In this document: positions 1-9,010 of the stretch, in pieces
Numbering within the stretch: the first letter of the stretch is position 1
Layout: every line of letters begins with the position of its first letter
NCBI GenBank assembly: GCA_022447275.1
Contig: JAKVBK010000011.1
Span: 20,962 to 84,961, forward strand
Length of the DNA stretch: 64,000 nucleotides
Direction: 5' to 3'
Source: Oceanicola sp.
Lineage (GTDB): Bacteria; Pseudomonadota; Alphaproteobacteria; Rhodobacterales; Rhodobacteraceae
Position numbers and translations under genes: made by a program
Notes under the pieces: model-generated
What the model saw: the letters and a program-made list of their open reading frames with translations, nothing else
The model's database searches: none
What the model was told of the DNA's origin: nothing

Positions 1-1116
1 CAGGGATTTCCATGCGAAGGTGCCGATCACCACCATGAACATCACACCCACCAGGGCGGCCAGCGGGATCTGTTCGATCAGCGGAGAGGCCACAACGATG
101 AACAACAACAAAAACAACGCCGCAGACAGGCCTGAAAGCCGTGTGCGCCCACCCGATTTCACATTGATCATGGACTGACCGATCATCGCGCAACCGCCCA
201 TGCCGCCGAAGAAACCGGTCACCGTGTTGGCCACGCCCTGGGCAACACATTCCTGGCTGGAGCCGCCACGCTTGCCGGTGATGTCGCCCACAAGGTTGAG
301 GGTCAGCAAGCTTTCAATCAACCCGATGGCGGACAGGATCAGCGCGTAGGGCAGGATGATTTCAAAGGTTTCCCACGTGAGCGGAACAACCGGAATATGG
401 AATTGCGGCAGTCCCCCCTCGATTGAGGCCATATCGCCCACCCGGGGCACATCGAGGCCAAACCCAATTACCACAGCCGCCGTCACCAGAATTCCGGCCA
501 ATGGGGCCGGGATGGCCGTGGTCACCATGGGCAAGAAATGAATGACGGCCATGGTCAGCGCGACCAGCGCCAGCATCACCGCAAGGGGCATCCCGGTCAG
601 CCATTCGCCATTTGCCATGCCGTGGCCTGCATGATCCGCACTGCCCGGCACCTGAAACTGGCTCAACTGAGCCAGGAAAATGACGATTGCCAAGCCGTTC
701 ACAAAGCCCAGCATCACAGGGGTCGGAACCAGTCGGATAAACTTGCCCAGTTTGAAGATGCCCGCCGTGATCTGGATCAGCCCCATCAGAACGACAGTGG
801 CAAAGAGGTATTCGACACCGTGTTCAGCGACCAGCGCCACCATGACAACCGCCAAAGCCCCCGTGGCCCCGGAAATCATGCCCGGGCGCCCTCCGATGGC
901 CGCCGTGATCAAGCCGACGATGAAGGCCGCATACAGGCCAACGAGCGGGTGCACCCCTGCCACAAAGGCAAAAGCCACGGCCTCTGGCACGAGCGCCAAG
1001 GCGACCGTAAGGCCAGCCAGAATTTCTATCCGCAGCGAGCCGGTGTTCAAGCCACCCGGCATTCGGAACATTGCAAAGGGCGATTGGCTGGCAAGGGCCG
1101 ACAATACTCGGGACAT
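1..1116 (-). CDS. SulP family inorganic anion transporter (C-terminus outside window)
   Basis: Reading minus from an ATG at 1116-1114 gives 372 uninterrupted codons that run off position 1. The protein begins [20 protein letters not shown] and is a chain of hydrophobic segments. Typical SulP features are visible: an early [14 protein letters not shown] stretch, repeated Gly/Ala-rich helices and a [15 protein letters not shown] motif. SulP proteins are inner-membrane permeases or exchangers for sulfate, bicarbonate or related anions. They are usually 480-580 residues, often with a C-terminal STAS domain, which would lie outside the window. An AGGAG ribosome-binding site sits about 6 nt upstream of the ATG. 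The gene is divergent from mtnP. The substrate cannot be assigned. Confidence 0.9.
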   Translation of the reverse strand, partial: MSRVLSALASQSPFAMFRMPGGLNTGSLRIEILAGLTVALALVPEAVAFAFVAGVHPLVGLYAAFIVGLITAAIGGRPGMISGATGALAVVMVALVAEHGVEYLFATVVLMGLIQITAGIFKLGKFIRLVPTPVMLGFVNGLAIVIFLAQLSQFQVPGSADHAGHGMANGEWLTGMPLAVMLALVALTMAVIHFLPMVTTAIPAPLAGILVTAAVVIGFGLDVPRVGDMASIEGGLPQFHIPVVPLTWETFEIILPYALILSAIGLIESLLTLNLVGDITGKRGGSSQECVAQGVANTVTGFFGGMGGCAMIGQSMINVKSGGRTRLSGLSAALFLLLFIVVASPLIEQIPLAALVGVMFMVVIGTFAWKSL

Positions 1117-1379
1117 CCGATACTCCTGCAAAAGCGCTCTATGCCGCAGGCAGCTAGCCCCAGATCATAAGAAGGCACGGTATTCTTGGGTATGCCCAGC
1201 GACCTCTTTCGATCAAAACCGGGCGTTTGCATGCGCGGCGTACCCGATCCGCTGCCCATGAGCAACATCTGATCTTTCCGGCATATATGCAGGCTGTTCG
1301 CCGCCCTATCTGTGCAGGTAGAGTAATCGCCGATACGGCGCGCAAGAATTGGGCGTCAGCGCAAACCGATCGAGGCATC

Positions 1380-2255
1380 ATGACAAAAGTTGGGATCATA
1401 GGGGGCAGCGGCGTCTACGAGGTGGACGGCCTCACCGATGCGCGTTGGATCACAGTCGACACGCCTTGGGGTGCCCCCTCCGATCAGCTTTTGACCGGGC
1501 GCCTGCAAGGCCTTGAGATGGTGTTTCTGCCCCGCCACGGTCGGGGCCACGTCCACAGCCCCACATCCGTGCCCTATCGCGCCAATATCGATGCGCTCAA
1601 GCGGCTTGGCGTCACGGATGTGATCGCATTCTCGGCCTGCGGCTCTTTCCGGCAGGAAATGGCGCCGGGGGATTTCGTGATGGTAGACCAGTTCATCGAT
1701 CGCACGCGCCACCGCGAAAGCAGTTTCTTCGGAACGGGCTGCGTGGCGCATGTGTCTCTGGCCGATCCCACCTGCCCCCGTCTTTCGGCTCAGGTGGGCG
1801 ATGCCATAGAGGCGGCCGGTGTCCGTGTGCATCGCGGCGGCACCTATCTGGCCATGGAGGGCCCGCAGTTTTCCACCAAAGCCGAAAGCACGCTTTATCG
1901 CGGGGCTTTCGACTGTGATGTCATCGGCATGACAAATATGCCCGAAGCCAAGCTCGCACGCGAAGCAGAGCTGTGTTACTGCCCGGTCGCGATGGTCACG
2001 GATTACGACTGCTGGCACCCAGAGCACGCCTCCGTAGACGTGGCGCAGGTGGTCGAAGTGATGCAGCACAATGCAAAGGCGGCAAAGGAAACGGTGAAAG
2101 CCCTGCCTTCACTGCCGCTTGCGCAACCGCGCGGCCCCTGCCCGCATGGCTGTGACAGGGCTTTGGACACCGCCCTGATCACCGCGCCAGCGGCCCGGGA
2201 TCCTGCATTGCTTGCCCGTCTTGACGCCATCGCCGGCCGGGTTTTGAACAGCTGA
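1380..2255 (+). CDS. mtnP: S-methyl-5'-thioadenosine phosphorylase
   Basis: A 291-residue purine nucleoside phosphorylase of the MTAP family. It splits methylthioadenosine, a by-product of SAM-dependent polyamine or quorum-signal synthesis, with phosphate into adenine and methylthioribose-1-phosphate. Visible motifs are the N-terminal GGSGVY (residues 8-13), the phosphate-binding RHGRGH (52-57), ACGSF near 86, MEGPQFSTKAES, and the MTAP-type NMPEAKLAREAELCY followed by TDYDCW. The ATG at 1380 was chosen because the conserved family N-terminus (MTKVGIIGGSG) starts there; the open frame extends further upstream but without homology. The downstream apt gene can capture the released adenine, so the two probably form a salvage operon. 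Confidence 0.95.
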   Translation: MTKVGIIGGSGVYEVDGLTDARWITVDTPWGAPSDQLLTGRLQGLEMVFLPRHGRGHVHSPTSVPYRANIDALKRLGVTDVIAFSACGSFRQEMAPGDFVMVDQFIDRTRHRESSFFGTGCVAHVSLADPTCPRLSAQVGDAIEAAGVRVHRGGTYLAMEGPQFSTKAESTLYRGAFDCDVIGMTNMPEAKLAREAELCYCPVAMVTDYDCWHPEHASVDVAQVVEVMQHNAKAAKETVKALPSLPLAQPRGPCPHGCDRALDTALITAPAARDPALLARLDAIAGRVLNS

Positions 2256-2278
2256 AGAATTTGAGGGGAATACCAGAT

Positions 2279-2659
2279 ATGACTTTTATGCGTCGCGGCG
2301 CGGCCGCCTTCGTTTTGTCACTTGGCGTGTCGACATCGGCACAGGCAGACGGCTTCATCCTGGGATCCGGCAGCTGGACCTGCGGACAAGCGCTGGCAAC
2401 CGTGCAGAACGGCACACCACTGGACCGGGGCCAGTTGATCGGGTGGATCATGGGTTTTTGGACGGCTGCCTCGTTTGAACAGGAGGATGGCCTCGCACAG
2501 GTGCTCGCCCAATCAGGCGGACAGACCGTGGCAAACCTGACGATCAATGAGTGTCGGCAACAGCCCGCGAACGCGCCGATCTATCTGGTCACCCAAGGGC
2601 TGATCGAGAACACACGCGCCAGCATTGCGGCCGCCGCTGAGACGTCCGAGGGCGAATGA
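2279..2659 (+). CDS. Small exported protein of unknown function
   Basis: A 126-residue protein starting at the ATG at 2279, with a GAGGGG ribosome-binding site at 2263-2268. Residues 1-23 form a signal peptide (basic MRR, hydrophobic core, STSAQA cleavage site), so the product is probably periplasmic. The mature part has a W-x-CGQAL motif, a [13 protein letters not shown] helix and a second cysteine in NECRQQP; the cysteine pair could form a disulfide. The helical pattern loosely resembles small HdeA-like periplasmic proteins, but this is not a firm assignment. The stop codon overlaps the apt start (ATGA at 2656-2659), so the gene is cotranslated between mtnP and apt. Function unknown. Confidence 0.8.
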   Translation: MTFMRRGAAAFVLSLGVSTSAQADGFILGSGSWTCGQALATVQNGTPLDRGQLIGWIMGFWTAASFEQEDGLAQVLAQSGGQTVANLTINECRQQPANAPIYLVTQGLIENTRASIAAAAETSEGE

Positions 2660-3192
2660 TGGGCGCTTCGGTTCAGGATTACATCCGCACGATTGCCGAC
2701 TTTCCCCATGAGGGGATCATGTTCCGCGATGTTACCACCCTGTTCGCAGATCCACGCGGGCTGCGCATGGCCGTTGACCAACTGCTGACCCCCTATGCAG
2801 GCCTTGCCATCGACAAGGTGGTCGGGCTGGAGGCGCGCGGCTTTATCCTTGGCGGTGCAGTGGCGCACCAGCTGTCCGTTGGGTTCGTTCCCGTCCGCAA
2901 GAAGGGCAAACTGCCCGGAACGGTCATCTCCGAGGCCTACACGCTGGAATATGGGGAGGCGGTGGTCGAGTTGCACGATGACGCCATATCCGCTGGCGAG
3001 CGCGTGCTCATCGTCGATGATCTGCTGGCCACAGGCGGCACAGCAGAGGCCGGGATCAAGCTCGTGGAACGTTTGGGCGGCGTGGTGGTTGGCTGTGCCT
3101 TCGTGATCGATCTGCCCGATCTGGGCGGCCGACAAAAGCTGGAGGCCCTTGGCCAACAGGTCCATGCGCTGTGCGCCTATGAGGGCCACTAG
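2656..3192 (+). CDS. apt: Adenine phosphoribosyltransferase
   Basis: A 178-residue type I phosphoribosyltransferase that converts adenine and PRPP to AMP in the cytoplasm. The PRPP-binding signature [15 protein letters not shown] lies at residues 116-130. APRT-type elements [10 protein letters not shown] (16-25) and [14 protein letters not shown] (57-70) are present, and the length matches the family. It starts in an ATGA overlap with the preceding small exported protein; the ATG at 2659 is an alternative start. Placement two genes after mtnP makes a salvage route from methylthioadenosine through adenine to AMP. The gene ends 57 nt before a convergent minus-strand gene. Confidence 0.96.
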   Translation: MMGASVQDYIRTIADFPHEGIMFRDVTTLFADPRGLRMAVDQLLTPYAGLAIDKVVGLEARGFILGGAVAHQLSVGFVPVRKKGKLPGTVISEAYTLEYGEAVVELHDDAISAGERVLIVDDLLATGGTAEAGIKLVERLGGVVVGCAFVIDLPDLGGRQKLEALGQQVHALCAYEGH

Positions 3193-3249
3193 GCCTGCCG
3201 CCAAACCGGGCGCGTTGTCAGACACAGCGCGCGCAACAGCCCGAAGGGG

Positions 3250-4683
3250 CTACTGCGCGGCAACCGCAGTTGCGGGCGGCACGACGGCCCCGGGGTTCAT
3301 GATGCCACGGGGATCAAGCGCCTGTTTGATCGCCCGCATCGCCGCCAGCTTGGCCGGATCGCCATAGCGGGCAAGATCCTCCACCTTGAGCCGCCCAATG
3401 CCGTGCTCGGCGCTGACCGAGCCCCCCAATTCATGCACAAGATCATGGATGGTCCGCTTGACCGCCCCCCGCTCGTTGACATGGTCTTCCTTGCGGCGGC
3501 CGGGCTGCGGAAAGACGTTATAGTGCAGATTGCCATCGCCCAAATGCCCAAAACAATTGATCCGGTAGGCATTGATCCGGGCCAGCGCATCCGGAGCCCG
3601 GCGTATGAAATCCGGGATGGCACCCGCCGGCATCGAGATATCATGCGAAGATACCGCCCCTATGCGCCGGTTGGCCTCGGGGATGGTTTCGCGCACGGCC
3701 CAGAACTCAGCCCGTTGCGCCTCTGACTGGGCAATCAGGCCATCGCTGGCCAGCCCTTGCTCAAACGCATCGGCAAACAGCCCTTCGAGCAAGGCCTGAG
3801 GGTCCGCTCCCTTGCCCACCCCAAGATCAATCAAAACCATCCATTCCGGTTTCTCGGCAAATGGCTGGCGAACATCCGGCAAGGTTTCCGAGAGGAAATC
3901 GAGCCCCATCCTGTGAATCAGCTCAAAGGCACTGAGCCCCTCGCCCAGATGGGTTTGGGCCAGCGCCAGCAAATCCAGAGCAGCCTCTGGCCCCGGCACC
4001 ACCATGAACGCAGCCGACTGACGGGCCGGTTTGGGATACAGCCGCAGCGCGGCCGCCGTAATGACGCCCAGCGTGCCTTCGGAGCCGATCAGCAAATGCC
4101 GCAGATCATAGCCCATATTGTCTTTGCGCATGCGGCGCAGACCATGGTGGATTGACCCGTCAGGCAGCACCGCTTCCACACCGAGGCAGAGATCTCTGGC
4201 CGAGCCATAGCGCAGCACACCAATGCCACCGGCATTGGTTGCCAAAAGCCCCCCAATGCGCGCAGACCCCTGAGAGGCCAATGTCAGCGGAAAGATACGG
4301 CCTGCATCCTCGGCGGCGTCATGCACATTGGACAGGATCGCACCTGCCTCTGCCACCATCACGCCCTCTGAGGCGTAGGTGGCTCGAATGGCCGACATCC
4401 GCTCCATGCTGAGCAGCACGGGCTTGGGTCCGTGCTCCATTGTTTGTCCGCCCACAAGGCCCGTGCCGCCGCCATAGGGGATCACGCCCACACCCATTTC
4501 ATTTGCCAGACCGATCAGGCGTGCAACTTCATCGACAGTGCCCGGTGCCACCAGCAAGGCATCTTCGGCCTTGTAGCGGCCTCGGGGCTCTTCGAGGTAG
4601 CGCGGCTCAAGCGGACGAAAGGCTGCCGCAGGCAAAGCCGCGCGCAGGGCTGTCTCAAATGCCTCTGAGGCTGGATTGAGCAT
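3250..4683 (-). CDS. FAD-binding oxidoreductase, GlcD / D-lactate dehydrogenase type
   Basis: A 477-residue flavoprotein with an N-terminal PCMH-type FAD domain (PYGGGTGLVGG at 69-79; GSEGTLGVIT near 200) and a C-terminal FAD-oxidase domain ending with GGSVSAEHGIGRLK. This architecture is shared by D-lactate dehydrogenase (cytochrome), glycolate oxidase subunit GlcD and D-2-hydroxyglutarate dehydrogenase, which oxidise D-2-hydroxyacids. No GlcE or GlcF partners lie alongside, which favours a single-subunit D-2-hydroxyacid dehydrogenase over glycolate oxidase. The exact substrate cannot be read from sequence. The ATG at 4683 lies 24 nt after the stop of the secreted MBL-fold gene, so both may be in one transcript. 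Confidence 0.88.
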   Translation of the reverse strand: MLNPASEAFETALRAALPAAAFRPLEPRYLEEPRGRYKAEDALLVAPGTVDEVARLIGLANEMGVGVIPYGGGTGLVGGQTMEHGPKPVLLSMERMSAIRATYASEGVMVAEAGAILSNVHDAAEDAGRIFPLTLASQGSARIGGLLATNAGGIGVLRYGSARDLCLGVEAVLPDGSIHHGLRRMRKDNMGYDLRHLLIGSEGTLGVITAAALRLYPKPARQSAAFMVVPGPEAALDLLALAQTHLGEGLSAFELIHRMGLDFLSETLPDVRQPFAEKPEWMVLIDLGVGKGADPQALLEGLFADAFEQGLASDGLIAQSEAQRAEFWAVRETIPEANRRIGAVSSHDISMPAGAIPDFIRRAPDALARINAYRINCFGHLGDGNLHYNVFPQPGRRKEDHVNERGAVKRTIHDLVHELGGSVSAEHGIGRLKVEDLARYGDPAKLAAMRAIKQALDPRGIMNPGAVVPPATAVAAQ

Positions 4684-4707
4684 GTCCTAAATCCCTTTTG
4701 TGCAGTG

Positions 4708-5598
4708 TCAGGTGTCGTCGGGATCGCGCAGCCAGCGCGGCTCGAGAACAACGACCGTAGGCCGGGCCGGCAGATCCCGCAAGCTCAGCTCGATATGGCT
4801 TGTGCCCGGCCGCGAGATATCGAAGCCATCCGACATCCCATCGAGGAATTCCTGAAGGGTCAGCCCACCAAACCAATGCATCGGGATCACGACCGACGCC
4901 TTCATCCGCGCCATCATCCGCAGCAGGGTGGCTGTATCCAATGTCATGCCGCCATCCACCGGCGCCATCACAACGTCGAGCCGTCCGATGGCCGCATACT
5001 GGGCCTCGCTCGGCTCGTGGTGCAAATGTCCCAGATGGCCGATGCACAGCCCGCCAACCTCGAAGATGAAAATGGAATTGCCGTCTTTCTCAACTGAATC
5101 CGCCTCCCAGCGAGAGCGGATATCGGTGGTCACATTGCGGATGATCATGTGCTCAAGATCGAGCCAGTGCTCGGCCGGCGGGCCGGCCGCATCGCCCCAC
5201 CCCCGCAGCACATGGGGGATCGCCGGATCGGGGTGGGCAGTCCAGTGCGTTTCATGGGCATGGTTCATGGTGACCACATCCGGCACAAGCGCGGTGGTGC
5301 CCAGAAATCCGGTGTAATCTGTGGCGGCCGTCAGGCCCTGAGCAGTTTCCAGCAGAAAGGTTGCATGGGCCACATAGTTCAGCCGCACGCTCCACGCATC
5401 CGCAAGCGGTGACCCGAATGCAGCCGGTTGCGCCTCCTGCGGGTCAGCCACGGCGGCGTGGTCAAACCAGTTCACGCCCGGTGCGGCATCGGCAATGGCG
5501 ATGCAATGGGAGGGTCTGCGTTCCTGCGCGGTGGCGGGCAAGGCTAAGCCGCAAGCGAAGGCGAGGGCAAGCGCCCGAATGAGATGCGATCTGAACAT
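4708..5598 (-). CDS. Secreted metallo-beta-lactamase-fold protein with variant metal motif
   Basis: A 296-residue protein with a signal peptide (MFRSHLIRALALAFACGLALPATA, cut before Q25). The ATG at 5598 is set by a strong AGGAGG site just upstream. The domain is UlaG-like: an early VAHATFLLE strand, TMNHAHETHW at 111-119, HLGHLHHE, and VIPMHWF near the C-terminus. The canonical HxHxDH metal motif reads HAHETH, so the usual Asp is Thr and a Glu precedes it. Enough His residues remain for metal binding, but standard two-zinc chemistry is uncertain. Export and the altered motif suggest a periplasmic hydrolase of unknown substrate. Confidence 0.85.
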   Translation of the reverse strand: MFRSHLIRALALAFACGLALPATAQERRPSHCIAIADAAPGVNWFDHAAVADPQEAQPAAFGSPLADAWSVRLNYVAHATFLLETAQGLTAATDYTGFLGTTALVPDVVTMNHAHETHWTAHPDPAIPHVLRGWGDAAGPPAEHWLDLEHMIIRNVTTDIRSRWEADSVEKDGNSIFIFEVGGLCIGHLGHLHHEPSEAQYAAIGRLDVVMAPVDGGMTLDTATLLRMMARMKASVVIPMHWFGGLTLQEFLDGMSDGFDISRPGTSHIELSLRDLPARPTVVVLEPRWLRDPDDT

Positions 5599-5761
5599 GG
5601 GCGCAGCCTCCTGTGGTTGGCCAAAGGATAGGATGCGCCGCAGCCTTGTCACCCTGTGGATTGCAGCAATCCTGACCGAAGCCCCGAGAAAGCGCCGCGG
5701 GCGGCCTGCAGGCGCCGCCGCCAATGGCAGGCGGTGCCAAATAGACCAGCCATTGGGGCGC

Positions 5762-6355
5762 TCAGTTTGGCGTGATATCCTGCACCTTGCCGCGCCGATC
5801 GTGGCGCAGGTTGGCATAGAGCACGTGGTTCGACCACCTTCCGTTGATCTGCAGGTAGCTCTGCGCCACGCCCTCATATTTGAAGCCACAGCTTTCCAGC
5901 ACCCCGCGCGACGCCCGGTTTTCCGGCAGGCAGGCCGCCTCGACCCGGCTGAGGCCTAATTCGGTGAAGGCATGGTGGGTCAGCGTGCTGATTGCTTCGC
6001 GCATGTAGCCCTGCCGCGCAAACGGTTGGCCAATCCAATAGCCCAGCGTCCCGACCTGCGCGGGCCCGCGCCGAATATTGTCCAGCGTTATGGCCCCCAA
6101 GAGGCTGTTGTCGGATTGTCGGATCAGGAAAAGGGGCAGCGCCGTGCCGCCAGAATGCGCCCTCTGGGCCCAGTGCACGCGGTTGGTGAAGGCCCTGCGT
6201 GACAGGTGATCATTTGACCATTGCGGCTCCCATGGTTGCAGGAAGACCGCGCTTTCACGGCGCAGGCTGGTCCAGGCGCGAAAATCCGAATGCGCAGGCA
6301 GGCGGAGGATCATCCGCTCGGTCACGATCCGGATTCCACGCCGCCGTAACAACAT
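5762..6355 (-). CDS. GNAT family N-acetyltransferase, RimJ/RimL type
   Basis: A 197-residue acetyltransferase. The pattern TERMILRLPAHSDF, then GYWIGQPFARQGYMREAI (acetyl-CoA loop) and ACLPENRASRGVLESCGF is typical of the RimJ/RimL branch, which acetylates protein N-termini such as ribosomal proteins, although many members act on small molecules. The start codon overlaps the stop of the upstream M16 peptidase gene (TGATG at 6353-6357), so it is translationally coupled to it and belongs to the thrC-peptidase operon. The substrate is not predictable. Confidence 0.9.
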   Translation of the reverse strand: MLLRRRGIRIVTERMILRLPAHSDFRAWTSLRRESAVFLQPWEPQWSNDHLSRRAFTNRVHWAQRAHSGGTALPLFLIRQSDNSLLGAITLDNIRRGPAQVGTLGYWIGQPFARQGYMREAISTLTHHAFTELGLSRVEAACLPENRASRGVLESCGFKYEGVAQSYLQINGRWSNHVLYANLRHDRRGKVQDITPN

Positions 6356-7614
6356 CAGGCGACCAGCCTCTCCTGCAGGTCCGCACGGCTTGGGGCGTCC
6401 GCCGCCTGACCGTAGAACGCCACAGCCAACTCTCCGCCCGCAAGATTGCGCGCAAACGCAGCCACTGCATCGCGGCTGACCGCATCCACGCGCGCCACGG
6501 TTTCCTCGAGCGCGGGCACCCGGTTCCAGATCGATACCAGCCGCGCAAGACGCTCGGCCCGGCTTGACGGGCTTTCCAGCCCCATCAACAGCCCCGCCTT
6601 CATCTGGGCGCGGGCACGAGCGACCTCTTGCTCCGAGATATCGCGGCCCGCACGCGCCAATTCAGAGGCTGTCACCTCTGCCAACGAACGGATATCGGCC
6701 TCTGACGTACCTGCATAGATCGTGGTCATGCCGGTATCGGCATAGGCGCCTGCCTGCGCGAACACCGTGTAACACAGGCCACGCTTTTCGCGCAGTTCCT
6801 GAAACAGGCGCGAGGACATGCCACCGCCCATGGCCGAAGCAAAGATCTGGGCCGTGTAGATATCCTCATCCCGGTAACCGGGGCTCTCGAAGGCCAGCGC
6901 CATATGCACCTGCTCGAGCGATTTGATCTCGCGGCGCTCGCCGCCGGCGAAGCGCGCCGGCTCGATCGCAATCTGGGACACGGGCTGCAAATGCCCGAAA
7001 AGCGCCTCGGCCTGGCGCATGATCTCATCATGATCGACCGCACCAGCCGCCGAGAGGATCATCTGGCCCGGTCCGTAATTCTCAGCCACAAAGCGCGACA
7101 GGTCATCGCGTTGGAAGCTAGAGACCCGCTCCGCCGGGCCGAGGATCGTGCGCCCCATAGCCTGGCTGGGATAGGCTGCTTCCTGAAGCCAATCAAAAAT
7201 AATGTCATCGGGCGTATCAAGGGATTGCCCGATCTCCTGGAGGATCACGCCCCGCTCCACCTCGATTTCATCGGAGGCAAAGGCCGGGTTCAGTACAATG
7301 TCGCCGAGGATGTCGAGGGCCAGCGCTACGTCCTGCTGCAGGACGCGGGCATAGTAGGCCGTCATTTCACGCGAGGTGTAGGCGTTGATATAACCGCCGA
7401 CATCCTCGATCTCTTCCGCAATCTGAAGGGCTGAACGGCGCGCTGTGCCCTTGAACGCCATATGTTCAAGGAAATGGGCAATGCCGTTCTGCTCGAGGCG
7501 CTCATGGCGTCCACCGGCATCAATCCAAAGGCCGATCGCCGCCGATTGCAGCGCGGGCATGTCTTCGGTGACGACACGCAGGCCGTTGGGGAGGGTATCG
7601 AGACGTACTGTCAA
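6355..7614 (-). CDS. M16 family zinc metallopeptidase (processing-peptidase type)
   Basis: A 419-residue M16 (insulysin/mitochondrial processing peptidase) protein. The inverted zinc motif HFLEH is at residues 47-51, with the distal Glu expected in EVERGVILQEI. The C-terminal half carries the M16 signature GGGMSSRLFQELREKRGL. These peptidases are related to the beta subunit of mitochondrial processing peptidase; bacterial substrates are poorly defined. The start appears to be TTG at 7614-7612, giving the standard N-terminus MTVRLDTLPNGLRVVTE and overlapping the thrC stop (TTGA). It is cotranscribed between thrC and the GNAT gene. Confidence 0.93.
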   Translation of the reverse strand: MTVRLDTLPNGLRVVTEDMPALQSAAIGLWIDAGGRHERLEQNGIAHFLEHMAFKGTARRSALQIAEEIEDVGGYINAYTSREMTAYYARVLQQDVALALDILGDIVLNPAFASDEIEVERGVILQEIGQSLDTPDDIIFDWLQEAAYPSQAMGRTILGPAERVSSFQRDDLSRFVAENYGPGQMILSAAGAVDHDEIMRQAEALFGHLQPVSQIAIEPARFAGGERREIKSLEQVHMALAFESPGYRDEDIYTAQIFASAMGGGMSSRLFQELREKRGLCYTVFAQAGAYADTGMTTIYAGTSEADIRSLAEVTASELARAGRDISEQEVARARAQMKAGLLMGLESPSSRAERLARLVSIWNRVPALEETVARVDAVSRDAVAAFARNLAGGELAVAFYGQAADAPSRADLQERLVA

Positions 7615-8999
7615 ACGCTGCGCCTTTCCTCGATCAGGGTTTCCAGGGCGGTGAGGTCATTGGCCACCTGCGTCAGCCGCTCAGGCCGCTCAAACAGATC
7701 GGCCATCCGGTCTGGCAGCGGTGGATGGATGCCGGTGGCAGCCTCCACCGCGGCAGGGAACTTGGCGGGGTGGGCGGTGGCCAATGTCACCATTGGGTTG
7801 GCCCCGATATGGGGCTCGGCCACATGCACGCCAACGGCGGAATGGGGGCACAGCAATTCATGGGTGCTGTGATAGGCGCGGGCGATGGTGGCGCTGGTGG
7901 CCGCCTCGTCCGCCATGCCGGAGCCATAGGCCTCCTGCAGCTTGCCCAGCACCCCTTGCGAAACCGTGAAGCCGCCCTTGTGCTTGAGTTCGTCCATCAG
8001 CTGAGCGATGGCCGCGCCGTCGCGATCATAGAGATCAAAGAGGGCGCGTTCAAAATTGGAAGACACCTCGATGTCCATGGACGGGCTGATCGTCGGCTCG
8101 ACGCCCTGCTTTTCATAGGCCCCGGTGCGGATGCAGCGGTGCAGGATATCATTGCGGTTGGTGGCCACCACAAGCCGCCCGATCGGCAAGCCCATAGCCC
8201 GCGCCACATGGCCCGCAAAGATATCGCCGAAATTGCCCGTCGGGACGGTGAAATCCACTGCACGGCCCGGTGCCCCGAGGCTCGTTGCGGCCGAAAAATA
8301 GTACACCACCTGCGCCAGAACGCGCGCCCAATTGATCGAGTTGACCCCGGCGAGGCCAACCCTGTCCCGGAAATCGAAATCGTTGAACATGTCTTTCAGG
8401 CGGGCCTGACAATCGTCAAAATCCCCTTCAAGAGCCAACGCATGAACGTTGCTTTCAACCGGGGTTGTCATCTGGCGACGCTGCACATCGGACACCCGGC
8501 CATGGGGGTACAGGATAAACACATCCACATTGGACAGGCCGCGGAACGCCTCGATGGCGGCCGATCCGGTGTCACCGGAGGTTGCCCCCACGATCGTGAC
8601 CCGTCGGCCCGAGCGGCCCAACGCCACTTGGAACATCTGTCCGATCAACTGCATGGCGAAATCCTTGAACGCCAGCGTCGGCCCGTGAAATAGCTCCAGC
8701 AAGTGATGGTTGGGGCCGAGTTGCACAAGGGGCGCGCGCGCGTCATGCCCAAAGCCTGCATAAGCTTTGGCAATGATCTCGCGGAACGTGTCATCGTCAA
8801 ACGCATCGCCCACGAAGGGGCGCATCACGCGAAAGGCAATTTCCTCGTAGGGCTGGCCCGCGAGCGCCGCGATCTCTGCGTCCGACATCTGCGGGACCTG
8901 GGCCGGCACATAGAGGCCACCATCCCGGGCAAGGCCCGTCAGCATAGCCTCTTCGAAGCTGAGCTCGGGGGCTTGGCCCCGGGTCGAGATATAGCGCAT
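7611..8999 (-). CDS. thrC: Threonine synthase
   Basis: A 462-residue PLP enzyme converting O-phospho-L-homoserine to L-threonine. The Schiff-base lysine is K112 in LAFKDFAMQ; the phosphate-binding GATSGDTGSAAIEAF follows, and VPTGNFGDIFAG is also conserved. The N-terminus MRYISTRGQAPELSFEEA and the length match proteobacterial ThrC. The ATG at 8999 follows the SURF1 stop by 11 nt with an AGGAC site. It is the first of three overlapping genes (thrC, M16 peptidase, GNAT). This position after the oxidase assembly genes is common in Rhodobacterales. Confidence 0.97.
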   Translation of the reverse strand: MRYISTRGQAPELSFEEAMLTGLARDGGLYVPAQVPQMSDAEIAALAGQPYEEIAFRVMRPFVGDAFDDDTFREIIAKAYAGFGHDARAPLVQLGPNHHLLELFHGPTLAFKDFAMQLIGQMFQVALGRSGRRVTIVGATSGDTGSAAIEAFRGLSNVDVFILYPHGRVSDVQRRQMTTPVESNVHALALEGDFDDCQARLKDMFNDFDFRDRVGLAGVNSINWARVLAQVVYYFSAATSLGAPGRAVDFTVPTGNFGDIFAGHVARAMGLPIGRLVVATNRNDILHRCIRTGAYEKQGVEPTISPSMDIEVSSNFERALFDLYDRDGAAIAQLMDELKHKGGFTVSQGVLGKLQEAYGSGMADEAATSATIARAYHSTHELLCPHSAVGVHVAEPHIGANPMVTLATAHPAKFPAAVEAATGIHPPLPDRMADLFERPERLTQVANDLTALETLIEERRSV

Positions 9000-9010
9000 G
9001 TCCTACCGTC

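Noticed and set aside
1117..1379. Possible riboswitch or small gene between SulP and mtnP
   Set aside because: I could not find a conserved aptamer core, hairpin-T signal or small frame with a ribosome-binding site; treated as divergent promoter region.
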